Of a DNA stretch of 64,000 bases, positions 42,519 through 51,460 are shown piece by piece (position 1 is the stretch's first letter; each line of letters begins with the position of its first letter). A program made the translations under genes and the position numbers. This DNA comes from JACDAN01 sp963802375 (GTDB taxonomy: Bacteria > Actinomycetota > Thermoleophilia > Gaiellales > Gaiellaceae), in NCBI GenBank assembly GCA_963802375.1, contig CAWDIJ010000010.1, positions 806,001-870,000 on the forward strand. The letters are read 5' to 3'. The notes beneath the pieces are model-generated. The model was not told the DNA's origin. It did not search any database and saw only the letters and a program-made list of their open reading frames with translations.

Positions 42519-45500
42519 CTACTCGTCGCCGTCCTCGGCCGGCTCCGCGCCCGAGACGTGGTGCTCGCTCGAGTACACCTGGAGCTCCGCCGCGCGGACG
42601 TCGTTCGCCCGTGGCGGGAAGTTCGCGAGGTTGTGCGGTGAGCCGGTCCGGCAGTCGGTGACCATCACGGGGTCGTTGTCCTGCTCGCCCTGGAAGGCGG
42701 TGTTCCCCGTGCACTGGTTGTCGAGGACGACGAACTGCACGTGCGTCGCCCACTCGGCGCCGAAGTCGAACCCTCGCAGGAGTAGCTCGGGCGCGACCGG
42801 CCGCGGCGTGTCGCCCGGGAAGAAGCTCTCCGAGCTGCGGTAGATCGCCTCCCAGCCGGCCGCGTTCGCCCCGTCGCACGTCGGGTTCCCGCTGTCCTCC
42901 CCGGCCCGGCAGACCCGGAGCTCGAACTGACGCAGCGCCGTGAACCGGTTCTGCGTCGCGCTTGCCATCTCGTCGTTCCCGACCGTCGGGAACAGGTAGG
43001 CGCTGACGTTCGCACGGTCGACCTTGCGCTTCCCTGGGGCGAGCGCAACGGTCACGGTCGGGTGAGGCGCGACGTGGACCGGACGCCCGCTGAACTCCCA
43101 GTTCGAGTTCTCGGTGTCGTCGATCAGCGAGTCGAGCCGAACGCCCTCGCCCGTCGCGACAGCGCCCTTGTGCCTCGAGGCCCAGTTCGTCGCAAAGTGC
43201 AGCATGATCATCCGCGACTGTCCCGCCTTCAAGTCGGCCCGGAAGCGCAGGTGTCCGTAGCCCTCGGCGTGAGCGACGAACTCGTAGGTCCGGGACGTGA
43301 AGGACGCCACGTTGTCGAGGTTGCTGGTCTCGGCCGTTGCGGCGGTGCCGTCCGCGGGCCCCGTCGCCGGATTCGTGTCGGCGATCGGCGAGACGCGAGC
43401 CTCGTAATGGCCGACGTACACCCGCGCGTTGACCGGAGCGTTGCCCTCGTCCCGAGCGACTGCCCGGAAGCGGACCACGGTCTCGTCGTGCTCCGGCGAG
43501 TCGAAGGCCGGCTTCGGCTGCGGATCGTCCGCCGGCGTCCGCGGACCGCCCGGAGGCGGCGGTGGCGCCGGGGGCGTCGAGACCGTCGCCGACTGGCCAA
43601 AGCCGCGAGTGGCGAACGCGTACCAGAGCTCTTCCTGGTTCGCACCACCGAAGCGGATCATGTCCGCGGCGAGGATCGCGTTCCTGGCGTCGAGCATCGA
43701 CGGCCGGGTCGGCATCAGCACCATGGCGTCGTAGTAGAGCTGGAACCAGCGTCGATTCCCCGGACACTCCTGCGGCGGCCGCTGGCCGTCCGCGCACTCG
43801 CGCTGACTGCTCGAGCTGCCCGGGTACTTGGCGAGCAGGAGCCGACGGATGTCGAAGTTCGTCGCGCTCCAGATCTCGCCGTCGGCGTGCACCTGCGCGC
43901 CGACGAAGTCGTACCCGATGTCACTGAAGTTCAGCGCGTTGACGAGCGGGTACCGGCCCGGCCGCGGGATCCCGCCCGAGTACGGGAAGTTCATCCCGTA
44001 GTTGCGGATCGCCCGGTACTTGTTGGACGTGACATACGGCCCGACGGAGAAGGGGTTCTCACCCGAGACCGGCACGAAGCCGTACTCGTTGAGGTACTCC
44101 ATCCCGTTCAGGTCGCCGAAGGACTCGCCCATCGCGCCGGCGTGATGGCCGGAGCGCTGGTCGCCCTTGCCGATCATCCGGTTCTCGATCATGTGCCCGT
44201 ACTCGTGGCCGATGACCGACATGTCGTAGTCACCGTCCACACACGGGGCGTAGAACGTCCCGGCGAGCGGCTGCCAGAGGAACATGTTCGTGGTCGACCG
44301 CACGCCGTCGTCGCGGGTCGTCATGTTGGCGTTGTCGCGTCCGCCGTAGTTCGGCGGTCCGCCGCTGATCGCAGCGGCCTGGGCATTCCCCTGGACCTCG
44401 TCCAGCGGGAGCGACGGCGTCCCCGGCGCGTTCCACGGCTGGCGCGGCGGATTGTTCGTGTTGACCTCCTGCGCGTTCCAGCGCTCCTCGTCGAAGCCGA
44501 GGTGGAACGAGAAGTCGTGCACGCGGTTATGCATGGCGAACAGGTTCACGATCGCCGCGTTCAGGTCGTTGGTGTTGCCGGTGGCCGCAGTCGGCGGCAC
44601 CGGGGTGAGGAGCGTGGGGCTGCAGAGGCCCGCGAACCAGGCGTTCGTCCACGGGTAGAGGTACTCCCTGGTCGTGCTGACCGGCCGATACGAGTTCGGC
44701 CCCGGGAAGCCCATCGGCAGCGCGATCCAGGCTTCCTGGTTGGTTGCGTTGTTGCCCATGGTGGTGAAGGTGGGCGTGCCGGGTGTCCCTGGTCCCGGCG
44801 GGATCGTGTCCCACGGGACCTGCAGATGGGGTGACCCGCCCGAGACCGCGAGCTCACATGCGGGGCCCGCGTTCCAGCACCAGATGTCCCGAGTGTCCGT
44901 GGTTGGGTAGTTCCACGGGTACGCGTTTCCGCCGATCGGCGGGTTGGCCGGGAACACGTCCCAGCGCGGGTTGTCGGAGAGGTGCTGGACGAGGTTCCGC
45001 CGGAGCACGATCTTGCCGGTTCGCGCGTCGACGATGATCCGGTACGCCTTCGTGTCACCGCTCGCCTGGTCCTCGACGACGGTCTCGAACGCGGGCACGA
45101 CGCCGACCCTCGGCAGCGGGACGAGCGCCCGCCGCACGGTCTGAACGCCGTCGAGACCCAAGGCGCGCATGAGCGTGTAGCCCTGCCTGTTCGTGCGCAG
45201 CTCGACGAGCCCGGCGACCTGGTGCCCGACGCTGCGCGCGGCTCGCAGCCACGCCTGCTTCGCGCCGAGCCGGGCCGATCCGCGGATCGTGCTCTCACCG
45301 GTCAGCGTGGACGAGACGTGGACGACGGCCCAGCGCTTCCCTACACGGCGAAGGCCGACCGTTGCCAGGCCGCCCTCGACGAGCGGCGACCCGCCGACGA
45401 CCTGTCGGAAGATCACGACGTGGCCGTTTCGCCCGATTGCGGTGCCGCGGACGAGCCTGAGGCCGGCGAGCGAATCGAGCCTGAAGAGACGCTTGTGGGC

Positions 45501-45824
45501 GGCCAGCCAACCGCGTGCCGCGGCGGCCGCCGTCCCTGCTTGCGGCCGTCCGAGGAAGCCGCCGGTTCGGTAGATCGACTGTGGGGTGCCGTACGTGTTC
45601 CAACTCACGCCGGCACGGAGCGTGCGAGCGAGCGCTCTCTGCGCCGCAGTAGGCGCGACGGCTCCGCCGCGCGCATCGAGATCGCTCAGTTCTTGGTGCT
45701 GCGCGTCGCGAACGTCTCCGACCGCGTGGCCTGCGGACGGAAGCGCGACGGCCAGCAGGATGAGGGCGACCGGTGTGACGACGCGCCACAAGCGCGCCCG
45801 GCCGCCGGGGCAGGTCCTGGCCAT
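42519..45824 (-). CDS. Secreted M36 (fungalysin-like) metalloprotease
   Basis: 1101 residues. Signal peptide with hydrophobic core 15-33; a propeptide with FTP/PepSY-like parts (about 70-285); catalytic domain with HEYGH at 540-544 and the third ligand Glu in GESFGD (about 567); then a linker rich in Pro (PPAPPPPPGGPR) and two beta-rich C-terminal domains. An extracellular zinc endopeptidase that frees itself by cleaving its propeptide. ATG 45824 with GGGGGAG Shine-Dalgarno, and its own TTGACA promoter. Probably used to feed on external protein. Confidence 0.92.
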   Translation of the reverse strand: MARTCPGGRARLWRVVTPVALILLAVALPSAGHAVGDVRDAQHQELSDLDARGGAVAPTAAQRALARTLRAGVSWNTYGTPQSIYRTGGFLGRPQAGTAAAAARGWLAAHKRLFRLDSLAGLRLVRGTAIGRNGHVVIFRQVVGGSPLVEGGLATVGLRRVGKRWAVVHVSSTLTGESTIRGSARLGAKQAWLRAARSVGHQVAGLVELRTNRQGYTLMRALGLDGVQTVRRALVPLPRVGVVPAFETVVEDQASGDTKAYRIIVDARTGKIVLRRNLVQHLSDNPRWDVFPANPPIGGNAYPWNYPTTDTRDIWCWNAGPACELAVSGGSPHLQVPWDTIPPGPGTPGTPTFTTMGNNATNQEAWIALPMGFPGPNSYRPVSTTREYLYPWTNAWFAGLCSPTLLTPVPPTAATGNTNDLNAAIVNLFAMHNRVHDFSFHLGFDEERWNAQEVNTNNPPRQPWNAPGTPSLPLDEVQGNAQAAAISGGPPNYGGRDNANMTTRDDGVRSTTNMFLWQPLAGTFYAPCVDGDYDMSVIGHEYGHMIENRMIGKGDQRSGHHAGAMGESFGDLNGMEYLNEYGFVPVSGENPFSVGPYVTSNKYRAIRNYGMNFPYSGGIPRPGRYPLVNALNFSDIGYDFVGAQVHADGEIWSATNFDIRRLLLAKYPGSSSSQRECADGQRPPQECPGNRRWFQLYYDAMVLMPTRPSMLDARNAILAADMIRFGGANQEELWYAFATRGFGQSATVSTPPAPPPPPGGPRTPADDPQPKPAFDSPEHDETVVRFRAVARDEGNAPVNARVYVGHYEARVSPIADTNPATGPADGTAATAETSNLDNVASFTSRTYEFVAHAEGYGHLRFRADLKAGQSRMIMLHFATNWASRHKGAVATGEGVRLDSLIDDTENSNWEFSGRPVHVAPHPTVTVALAPGKRKVDRANVSAYLFPTVGNDEMASATQNRFTALRQFELRVCRAGEDSGNPTCDGANAAGWEAIYRSSESFFPGDTPRPVAPELLLRGFDFGAEWATHVQFVVLDNQCTGNTAFQGEQDNDPVMVTDCRTGSPHNLANFPPRANDVRAAELQVYSSEHHVSGAEPAEDGDE

Positions 45825-45851
45825 TGCTTCTCCCCCTCGTTTGACGACGAG

Positions 45852-45882
45852 GTATTAACCCCGTGACCCCTTGTGGTGTCAA
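45852..45882 (-). promoter_or_regulatory. Promoter of the M36 protease gene
   Basis: Minus strand: -35 TTGACA (45882-45877), spacer 19 bases, -10 TAATAC (45857-45852). The consensus -35 is the best in the window. The 19-base spacer is longer than optimal, as in MerR-activated promoters, but no clear dyad is seen. The leader has a small CTCGT/ACGAG hairpin just before the ribosome-binding site. Confidence 0.65.
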
Positions 45883-45964
45883 GACGAGAAAGACCCAGGT
45901 TTCGTGACCTAGCGAGAGGCTCGGCGCGGGCGATCTCGGGGCCTTGCACATCTACACTCGCGCC

Positions 45965-47707
45965 GTGGGTCTCAGGGTATGTCTGGTCACGCCGTTCTCC
46001 TGGTCGCAGCCCCACGATGTCAACGAGCATGTGGCGGGCGCGGCGACCGAGCTCCGCCGTCTCGGCCACGAAGTCACCGTTCTCGCCCCTTCAGGGCGGG
46101 CTTCCGACCTGATCGCCGGACGCCGCGCGCTCGACGACGGTGCGAGGGGTGAGGTGATCGCGGTCGGCCCGGCCGTGCCGATCTCGCGCCGGAGCCGGAT
46201 CGGGCTCCCGGTCGGCGTTCGGGCCAACCTGTCGCTCGCACTCTCGCGCGGCGGCTACGACGTCGTCCACGGCTTCGAGCCGGGGCTTCCGAGCCTTTCC
46301 TACGTCGCGCTACGCGACAGTCGCGCCCTCGCCGTCGCGAGCTTCTTTTCCCCGGAGCGCCTGAGCTACCCGCCGGGCAAAGCCCAGCGGGGCCGTCTGC
46401 TCTCGCGCGTCGACGCGCTGCTCGCGGTCTCTCCAGAGACGGCCGCGGCTGCCGCGCTGCGGTTTCCCGGTGACTACCGGCTGACGCCGCTCGGCATCGA
46501 CACGGAGCTCTTCCACCCCGTCGAGAAGCGCGACGTGATCGTCTGTGAGTGGCGGCCGGGCGAACGGCTCCTCACGAAGGCGCTGTACTCGATCATGAAG
46601 GAGCTGCCGGGCTGGGAGCTGATGCTGCTCAGGACGAAGGCACTGGCCGGCCGGCCCTCGCTTCCCTCTGCGCTCCGCGGCCGCGTCCGAGTCCGGACGG
46701 CGCGGTCGGGTCAGGCTCGCGCGCCGATCCTGAACGAGGCGCCGATCTTCGTGCCTGCCCTGGCCGGGCTCCGCCGGGTCACGGCCGAGGCGAGCGCGGC
46801 GGGCGCGGCGATCGCCTCCCCGCCGGGCGTGCACGAGCAGCCCGCGCTGGCGGCCGCCGCCGTCGCCCGACTTGCCGAGAGCCCAGAGCTCCGCGGCGAC
46901 GTCGCAGCCGAAGGACGCCGCGGCGCCGAGGGCGAGAGCTTCGCCGAGCTCGGGCGCGAGCTGGACGAGCTCTACCGCTCGCTCGCCGGCCGTCGCCGCC
47001 GCTCGAAGGAGTCCGATCCGCTCGCCGACCGCCCCTGGATCACGGTCGACCTGCACATGCACACCGCGTGGTCGCACGACTGCCTCGTCGAGCCGGAGGA
47101 GCTCGTCGAGCACGCCGTTGCGGAGGGGCTCGGCGCGATCGCGGTGACGGACCACAACGCGTTCGGCGGCGCCCAGGCGACGGTGGAGGCCGCGCGCGGG
47201 ACGGATCTGCTCGTGATCCCTGGTGAGGAGGTCAAGACGGACAACCAGGGAGAGGTGATCGGCCTCTTCCTCGAGCGCGAGATCCCGCGGGGCATGTCCT
47301 TCGCGGACACGATCGCCGCGATCAAGGAGCAGGGCGGGCTCGTCTACCTTCCCCACCCGTTCGACCGGATGCACGCGATCGCGGACGCGAAGACGATCCA
47401 CCGCCACCTGTCCGACATCGACGTGTTCGAGGTGTACAACGCGCGGCTCTTGTTCGAGCAGTACAACGACGAGGCCCTGCGCTTCGCCCGCAAGTACAAC
47501 CTGACGATGGGCGCGGGCTCGGACGCGCACGTCCTCCAAGGAGTGGGAACCGGCGGTCTCCGCATGCGCGCCTTCCGCGACCGAGACGAGTTCCTGGTCA
47601 GCCTCCGCACCGCCGAGGTCCTCCGCCGTCCTCGCTCGCTCGCCTACCTCCAGGCGCTCAAGTGGACCGCCCAGGTCAAGGAAAGGGTGTTGGAGAGCAG
47701 AACCTGA
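45965..47707 (+). CDS. GT4-like glycosyltransferase fused to a PHP phosphoesterase
   Basis: 580 residues. Residues 1-340 are a GT-B fold: LRVCLVTPFSWSQPHDVNEHV, HEVTVLAPSG, GIDTELFHPV; the usual E-x7-E is degraded (IFVPALAGLRRVTAEASAAG), so donor binding may be altered. Residues 355-580 are a PHP domain with a full metal set: His364, His366, Asp396, His397, Glu421, His464, Asp520, His522. GTG 45965 follows TACACT by six bases (leaderless) and gives the natural start LRVCLVTPF. The pair could build and trim a phospho-glycolipid; this is inference. Confidence 0.85.
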   Translation: MGLRVCLVTPFSWSQPHDVNEHVAGAATELRRLGHEVTVLAPSGRASDLIAGRRALDDGARGEVIAVGPAVPISRRSRIGLPVGVRANLSLALSRGGYDVVHGFEPGLPSLSYVALRDSRALAVASFFSPERLSYPPGKAQRGRLLSRVDALLAVSPETAAAAALRFPGDYRLTPLGIDTELFHPVEKRDVIVCEWRPGERLLTKALYSIMKELPGWELMLLRTKALAGRPSLPSALRGRVRVRTARSGQARAPILNEAPIFVPALAGLRRVTAEASAAGAAIASPPGVHEQPALAAAAVARLAESPELRGDVAAEGRRGAEGESFAELGRELDELYRSLAGRRRRSKESDPLADRPWITVDLHMHTAWSHDCLVEPEELVEHAVAEGLGAIAVTDHNAFGGAQATVEAARGTDLLVIPGEEVKTDNQGEVIGLFLEREIPRGMSFADTIAAIKEQGGLVYLPHPFDRMHAIADAKTIHRHLSDIDVFEVYNARLLFEQYNDEALRFARKYNLTMGAGSDAHVLQGVGTGGLRMRAFRDRDEFLVSLRTAEVLRRPRSLAYLQALKWTAQVKERVLESRT

Positions 47708-47710
47708 ACG

Positions 47711-48298
47711 ATGCCTGCCGTGCCTGCCACCGACGAGATTCACGAGCGCTACCTCCAGAAGGCGATCACCGAGACGAACGAGCTCGGTGACGAGATCCGG
47801 CGGGCCGGCGAGGGACGGGTTCCGGCGATCGGCTCGGGCCATCCGCTCGCCGACATCTTCCTCCTGAAGTTCCGCCCGCAGCATTCTGAGATCCAGGAGG
47901 GCGTGGCGTTCTTCGGCCGGGCCGGACAGGCGCTCGTGAAGTCGCTCCAGCGGCTCCACATCGACCCGCTTGCGGTCTACGGGACGAACTGCTTCAAGTT
48001 CGACGGCGGCGACGAGGAGCAGGCAGCCGAGTGGCTGCTGCGCGAGCTGCACATCGTCCAGCCGAAGCTCGTGGTCGTGATGGGCGAGGACGCACTCGCG
48101 TTCCTCAGCGAGCTCGGTTTCCCGCTCTCGTCCGAGCTGGAGGCCAAGCCGGGCGAGCTCCAGCAGTGGACGCCGACGGTCGAGGCGCTCTTCGTCCCGG
48201 ACATCGACGCCTCGCTGGACGAGCAGGCGGCGAAGACGCGCTTCTGGCGGGCGCTGAAGACGCTCGGCCCCTGGTGGGCGGAGCTGCCGCCGTACTGA
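47711..48298 (+). CDS. Uracil-DNA glycosylase superfamily protein
   Basis: 195 residues. The fold is recognisable from VAFFGRAGQALVKSLQRL, YGTNCFKF and PKLVVVMGEDALAFL, which parallel family 4/5 enzymes (GRAGQLL, TN..K, P..I..LG..A). It has only one Cys, so the iron-sulfur cluster of family 4 is absent, and the usual GExPG start is changed to GSGHPLADIF. Activity on uracil is doubtful; a structural or altered-specificity member is likely. Three bases after the GT4-PHP gene. Confidence 0.65.
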   Translation: MPAVPATDEIHERYLQKAITETNELGDEIRRAGEGRVPAIGSGHPLADIFLLKFRPQHSEIQEGVAFFGRAGQALVKSLQRLHIDPLAVYGTNCFKFDGGDEEQAAEWLLRELHIVQPKLVVVMGEDALAFLSELGFPLSSELEAKPGELQQWTPTVEALFVPDIDASLDEQAAKTRFWRALKTLGPWWAELPPY

Positions 48299-49041
48299 CG
48301 CGCGAGGCCGCGACTCCGCGGGTCGCGGCGTTCGCCGTCCTCGCCGTCGCGCTCGGCGCCTACTACGCCTGGCACGAGCAGGTCGTCGACCTCTCGAAGT
48401 GGTGGGACGTCGCCTTCCTGGCGCTCTGCCTGATCCCGGCGATCTTCGGTCTCGTATACCTCGCGCTGCCGTTTCGCACGGCGGACCGGCTGCTGTTGGT
48501 CGCCGGCGTGCTGCTGGTGCTGGTCGTGCTCTTCGAGATCGCGGAGCTGGAGTCCCTCTCGAGCTTCGCGAAGCTCGGGCTGATGACGACGCTTGGGTTC
48601 TGGTTCCTCGAATACTTCGAGAGCGTGCTCTGGGTGGCGCTCGTGGCGCTGCTGATCCCGTGGGTGGACGCGTTCTCGGTCTGGCGTGGGCCGACCGGCC
48701 ACATCGTCGAGGAGGAGCCGGGGCTGTTCGACCGCGTCGCGCTCGAGTTCCCGTACCCCGGGGAGCCGAGCGCTGCACTGCTCGGCCCGCCCGACCTGTT
48801 GTTCTTCGCGCTGTTCCTGGCGGCCGCGGCGCGCTGGGGGTTGCGCGTGGGCTGGACGTTCCTCGCCTTGACGCTCTCGCTCGGGCTCACGCTCGTGATC
48901 GGCGTCGTGTGGGAGTCGGCAGGGCTGCCGGCGTTGCCCGGGCTCGCCTTTGGATTCCTGATCCCGAACGCGGATCTCCTGTGGCGAGAGTTCCAGCGTT
49001 GGCGGCGCGAGCGCCGCGAGCCGGCTGGGTCGTCCGCCTGA
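48274..49041 (+). CDS. Presenilin-like intramembrane aspartyl protease candidate
   Basis: 255 residues, about seven to eight transmembrane segments. Three motifs occur in the order of the presenilin/SPP (A22) family: WVDAFSVWRGPTGHIVEE (Asp132; compare YDAxxVYxTxHM), LLGPPDLLFFALF (Asp174; compare GxGD), and GLPALPGLAFGFLIP (PAL, 219-221). Each lies in or next to a hydrophobic segment. GTG 48274 overlaps the UDG-like gene by 25 bases; a CTG at 48295 is an alternative start. If real, it cuts helices within the membrane. The GPPD variant makes activity uncertain. Confidence 0.55.
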   Translation: MGGAAAVLTREAATPRVAAFAVLAVALGAYYAWHEQVVDLSKWWDVAFLALCLIPAIFGLVYLALPFRTADRLLLVAGVLLVLVVLFEIAELESLSSFAKLGLMTTLGFWFLEYFESVLWVALVALLIPWVDAFSVWRGPTGHIVEEEPGLFDRVALEFPYPGEPSAALLGPPDLLFFALFLAAAARWGLRVGWTFLALTLSLGLTLVIGVVWESAGLPALPGLAFGFLIPNADLLWREFQRWRRERREPAGSSA

Positions 49042-49280
49042 TCGCGCAGGTCGCCCAGGTCGTCGGCGCGCTCCTGATCCTGGCCGCCTACGTGCTGGCC
49101 CAGTTCCGGGTGCTCGACCAGCAGTCGTGGTGGTACCTCTGGCTCAACCTGGTCGGGGCGGGCGCGCTGACGGTGCTGGCCTGGCACGAGCGCCAGTGGG
49201 GCTTCCTGCTCCTCGAGGGCGTGTGGACGCTCGTGACCGCGTGGTCGCTCTACGGCCGGCTGCGCATCGGCACGGCGTAG
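48999..49280 (+). CDS. Small membrane protein with WYLWLNLVGA motif
   Basis: About 93 residues. Three hydrophobic segments; the stretch SWWYLWLNLVGAGALTVLAWHERQWGFLLLEGVW is a recognisable small-family signature (CBU_0592-like proteins) of unknown role. The start is unclear: TTG 48999, GTG 48981 and CTG 49038 are all in frame and none has a good ribosome-binding site. It overlaps the presenilin-like gene and is surely translated with it. Confidence 0.7.
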   Translation: MAARAPRAGWVVRLIAQVAQVVGALLILAAYVLAQFRVLDQQSWWYLWLNLVGAGALTVLAWHERQWGFLLLEGVWTLVTAWSLYGRLRIGTA

Positions 49281-49283
49281 GCG

Positions 49284-49946
49284 TCAGCCAAGCCGCTCGA
49301 GCGCGGCCCGAGCCTGCTTACGGGCGTTCGGCCAGACGCCTTTGGTCGCCTGACGCTCGAGCGCCGAGCGCGCGCGCTCGAGGTATGGCAGCGAGCTCTT
49401 CGGGCCGAGGCGACGTAGCGCCGAGATCGCATGGCCGGCCACCTCGTCGTCATCGACCAGTTCGACAAGAAGGTCGAGCGCCCGCTCGTCCTTCGTCCGG
49501 GCGAGCGCGTCCGTCAGCATTTCGCGGCTCCGGCCGTGGCGTCGATCGCTGGCAAGCGCGATCAGGTCCTCGACGATCGAGTCGTCCGCGAGCGTGGCCA
49601 AGGCGTTTCCGATCGCCCACTTGAGCGCCCACTCTTCGTCGGCTGCCTGACGGAATTCGGAGACGAGTGGCTTCAATGCGTCCGGTGTCGCGGCCTTTTC
49701 GCCGGTCAGCGAACGCACGATTCGCTCCTTGATCAGCGGCGTCTGCGCCCGCGGCAGCCACTGGATCAGGATCGGCGCCGCCGCCTCGTAGTCGAAGCGC
49801 GGCTCGTGGATCCCCGCCTCGGGAATCTCACGCGCGAAGAAACCGAAGTCGCGGGACGATATCCCGGCAGCCTCAAGGTCCGCGCAAAGCGCAGCCTGCT
49901 CGGCCTCTTCTTCGGGCGTTAGGTCCGCCCAAGCAGAGCGACGCAT
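49284..49946 (-). CDS. HEAT-repeat protein
   Basis: 220 residues, all helical. Repeated units such as IVEDLIALASDRRHGRSREMLTDALART and ALDLLVELVDDDEVAGHAISALRRLG are HEAT repeats, which act as protein-binding scaffolds. ATG 49946 overlaps the RumA-type gene end by 28 bases. Partner unknown. Confidence 0.75.
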   Translation of the reverse strand: MRRSAWADLTPEEEAEQAALCADLEAAGISSRDFGFFAREIPEAGIHEPRFDYEAAAPILIQWLPRAQTPLIKERIVRSLTGEKAATPDALKPLVSEFRQAADEEWALKWAIGNALATLADDSIVEDLIALASDRRHGRSREMLTDALARTKDERALDLLVELVDDDEVAGHAISALRRLGPKSSLPYLERARSALERQATKGVWPNARKQARAALERLG

Positions 49947-51280
49947 TCGACGTGCGGCGTGTGCGGGAACATGTCGACCGGCCGCGCGCGCCGCAGCTCG
50001 TAGCCCCAGTCCTCGCGTAGCTGCTTGATGTTGCCGGCGAGCGTCGTCGGGTTGCACGAGACGTAGACGACGCGCGGAGCGCCGATCCGGCCGAGCCGCC
50101 TGATCGCCTTGTTCGAAAGGCCGGCCCGCGGCGGGTCGACGACGACAACGTCGGGATCGCCAGAGCGGTCGCGGAGCTCCTCGACCGCCTGCCCCACCTC
50201 GCCGGCGAAGAACGCCGAGTTCGCGATCCCGTTCAGGTCGGCGTTCTCGAGCGCGCACGCAATCGACTCCTCCGAGACGTCCACGCCCCAGACCGTCAGC
50301 GCCTCCTTGGCCATCGAGAGCCCGATCGTTCCGGTCCCGCAGTAGAGATCCCAAACCGTCTCCTTGCCGGTCAGGCCCGCCGCGTCGATCGCGAGCTCGT
50401 ACAGCCGCTCCGCCATCTCGGTGTTCGTCTGCAGGAACGCCGTCGGCCGCACGCGGAACCGGAGCCCGAGCATCTGCTCCTCGATCGCCTCGTCGCCCCA
50501 GAGGAGCGTCGTCGGCAAGTTCGTCACCTCGGCCGGGCGGTCGTTCACCGCGTGGTGGATCGAGCGCACCTCGGGGAACCGGCGCAGCGCCGCGACGAAG
50601 CCCTCGGCGTCGAGCTTCCCCGGCGCCGTCACGAGCTGGACGAGCACCTGACCCGTGTTCCGCCCCTCGCGGTAGACGAGATGGCGCAGGAAACCGGTGC
50701 CCGCTTCTTGATCGTACGCGGGCTGGCCGCTCTCGCGGGCCCAGGCGCGCACCGCCTCCCGCACCCGGTTTCCCAGCTCGGTGGTCAGCCAGCACTCGGC
50801 GATGTCGATCACCTCGTCCCAGCGGCCCGCCTTGTGGAACCCGAGCACGGGCCCGGCCGGCCCGGGCGCGAACGAGTACTCGAGCTTGTTGCGGTAGTGG
50901 AAGACCGACGCGGCCGGCACGATCGACTCGAGCGGCGGCTCCGGCAGGCCGCCGATCCGCACCAGAGCGTCACGAACCTGTGCCTCTTTCGAGTCGATTT
51001 GCGCCTCGTAGGCCAGATCCTGGAAACGGCAGCCGCCGCAGGCCGGATAGTGATCGCATGGCGCTTCAACCCGCTTCGGACTCGGCTCGAGCACCTCCAC
51101 TGCGAGTGCCTCGGCGTGCCGGCGCTGCACCTTCGTGACCCGAGCGCGGACCGTATCGCCCGGCAAGCCCCTCCTTACGAACACGACGAACCCGTTCAGC
51201 CGGGCGACGCCGTTCCCGCCGTAGGCCAGCGACTCGATCTCGAGCTCGAGCTCGTCGTCCCGGGCGAGCGGCGCGGCCAT
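49919..51280 (-). CDS. RumA/TrmA-type RNA uracil-5-methyltransferase
   Basis: 453 residues. N-terminal TRAM RNA-binding domain (1-62, LELEIESLAYGGNGVARLNGFVVFV); iron-sulfur Cys75, Cys81, Cys84 (CDHYPACGGC) with a fourth Cys further on; SAM motif WDLYCGTGTIGLSMA; DPPRAGLS; and the catalytic Cys in VVYVSCNPTTLA. Makes m5U in 23S rRNA, or possibly tRNA. ATG 51280 matches the TRAM start; the frame is open 16 codons further into repeat element B copy 3, which I exclude. Confidence 0.92.
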   Translation of the reverse strand: MAAPLARDDELELEIESLAYGGNGVARLNGFVVFVRRGLPGDTVRARVTKVQRRHAEALAVEVLEPSPKRVEAPCDHYPACGGCRFQDLAYEAQIDSKEAQVRDALVRIGGLPEPPLESIVPAASVFHYRNKLEYSFAPGPAGPVLGFHKAGRWDEVIDIAECWLTTELGNRVREAVRAWARESGQPAYDQEAGTGFLRHLVYREGRNTGQVLVQLVTAPGKLDAEGFVAALRRFPEVRSIHHAVNDRPAEVTNLPTTLLWGDEAIEEQMLGLRFRVRPTAFLQTNTEMAERLYELAIDAAGLTGKETVWDLYCGTGTIGLSMAKEALTVWGVDVSEESIACALENADLNGIANSAFFAGEVGQAVEELRDRSGDPDVVVVDPPRAGLSNKAIRRLGRIGAPRVVYVSCNPTTLAGNIKQLREDWGYELRRARPVDMFPHTPHVECVALLGRT

Positions 51281-51297
51281 CGCCCCACCGTAGCCAA

Positions 51298-51460
51298 GAG
51301 GGCTTGGCCGGAACAGCGCCTGGGCCACCGGGCCGCGCTACTCGTCCCCAGGCCGCGTCCTCAGTCGCGCCCGTATCAGACGGATACGGGCGCTCCCTGC
51401 GTCCTTGCCTGGAAACGAGCATCGCACCCCGGCAACGAGGGCTATCCCGCCCAAGCCCTC
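51298..51460. repeat. Palindromic repeat element B, copy 3
   Basis: 163 bp, inverted relative to copies 1 and 2 and about 85% identical to copy 1 by eye. Ends GAGGGCTTGG / CCAAGCCCTC. The central hairpin is near perfect: GCGCCCGTATC / GATACGGGCGC. Compensatory changes against copy 1 occur in the GCCAGG/CCTGG stem (A-T to G-C). The right end touches the stop codon of the ABC permease gene (51459-51461); the left end is 17 bases before the RumA-type start. Confidence 0.8.
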
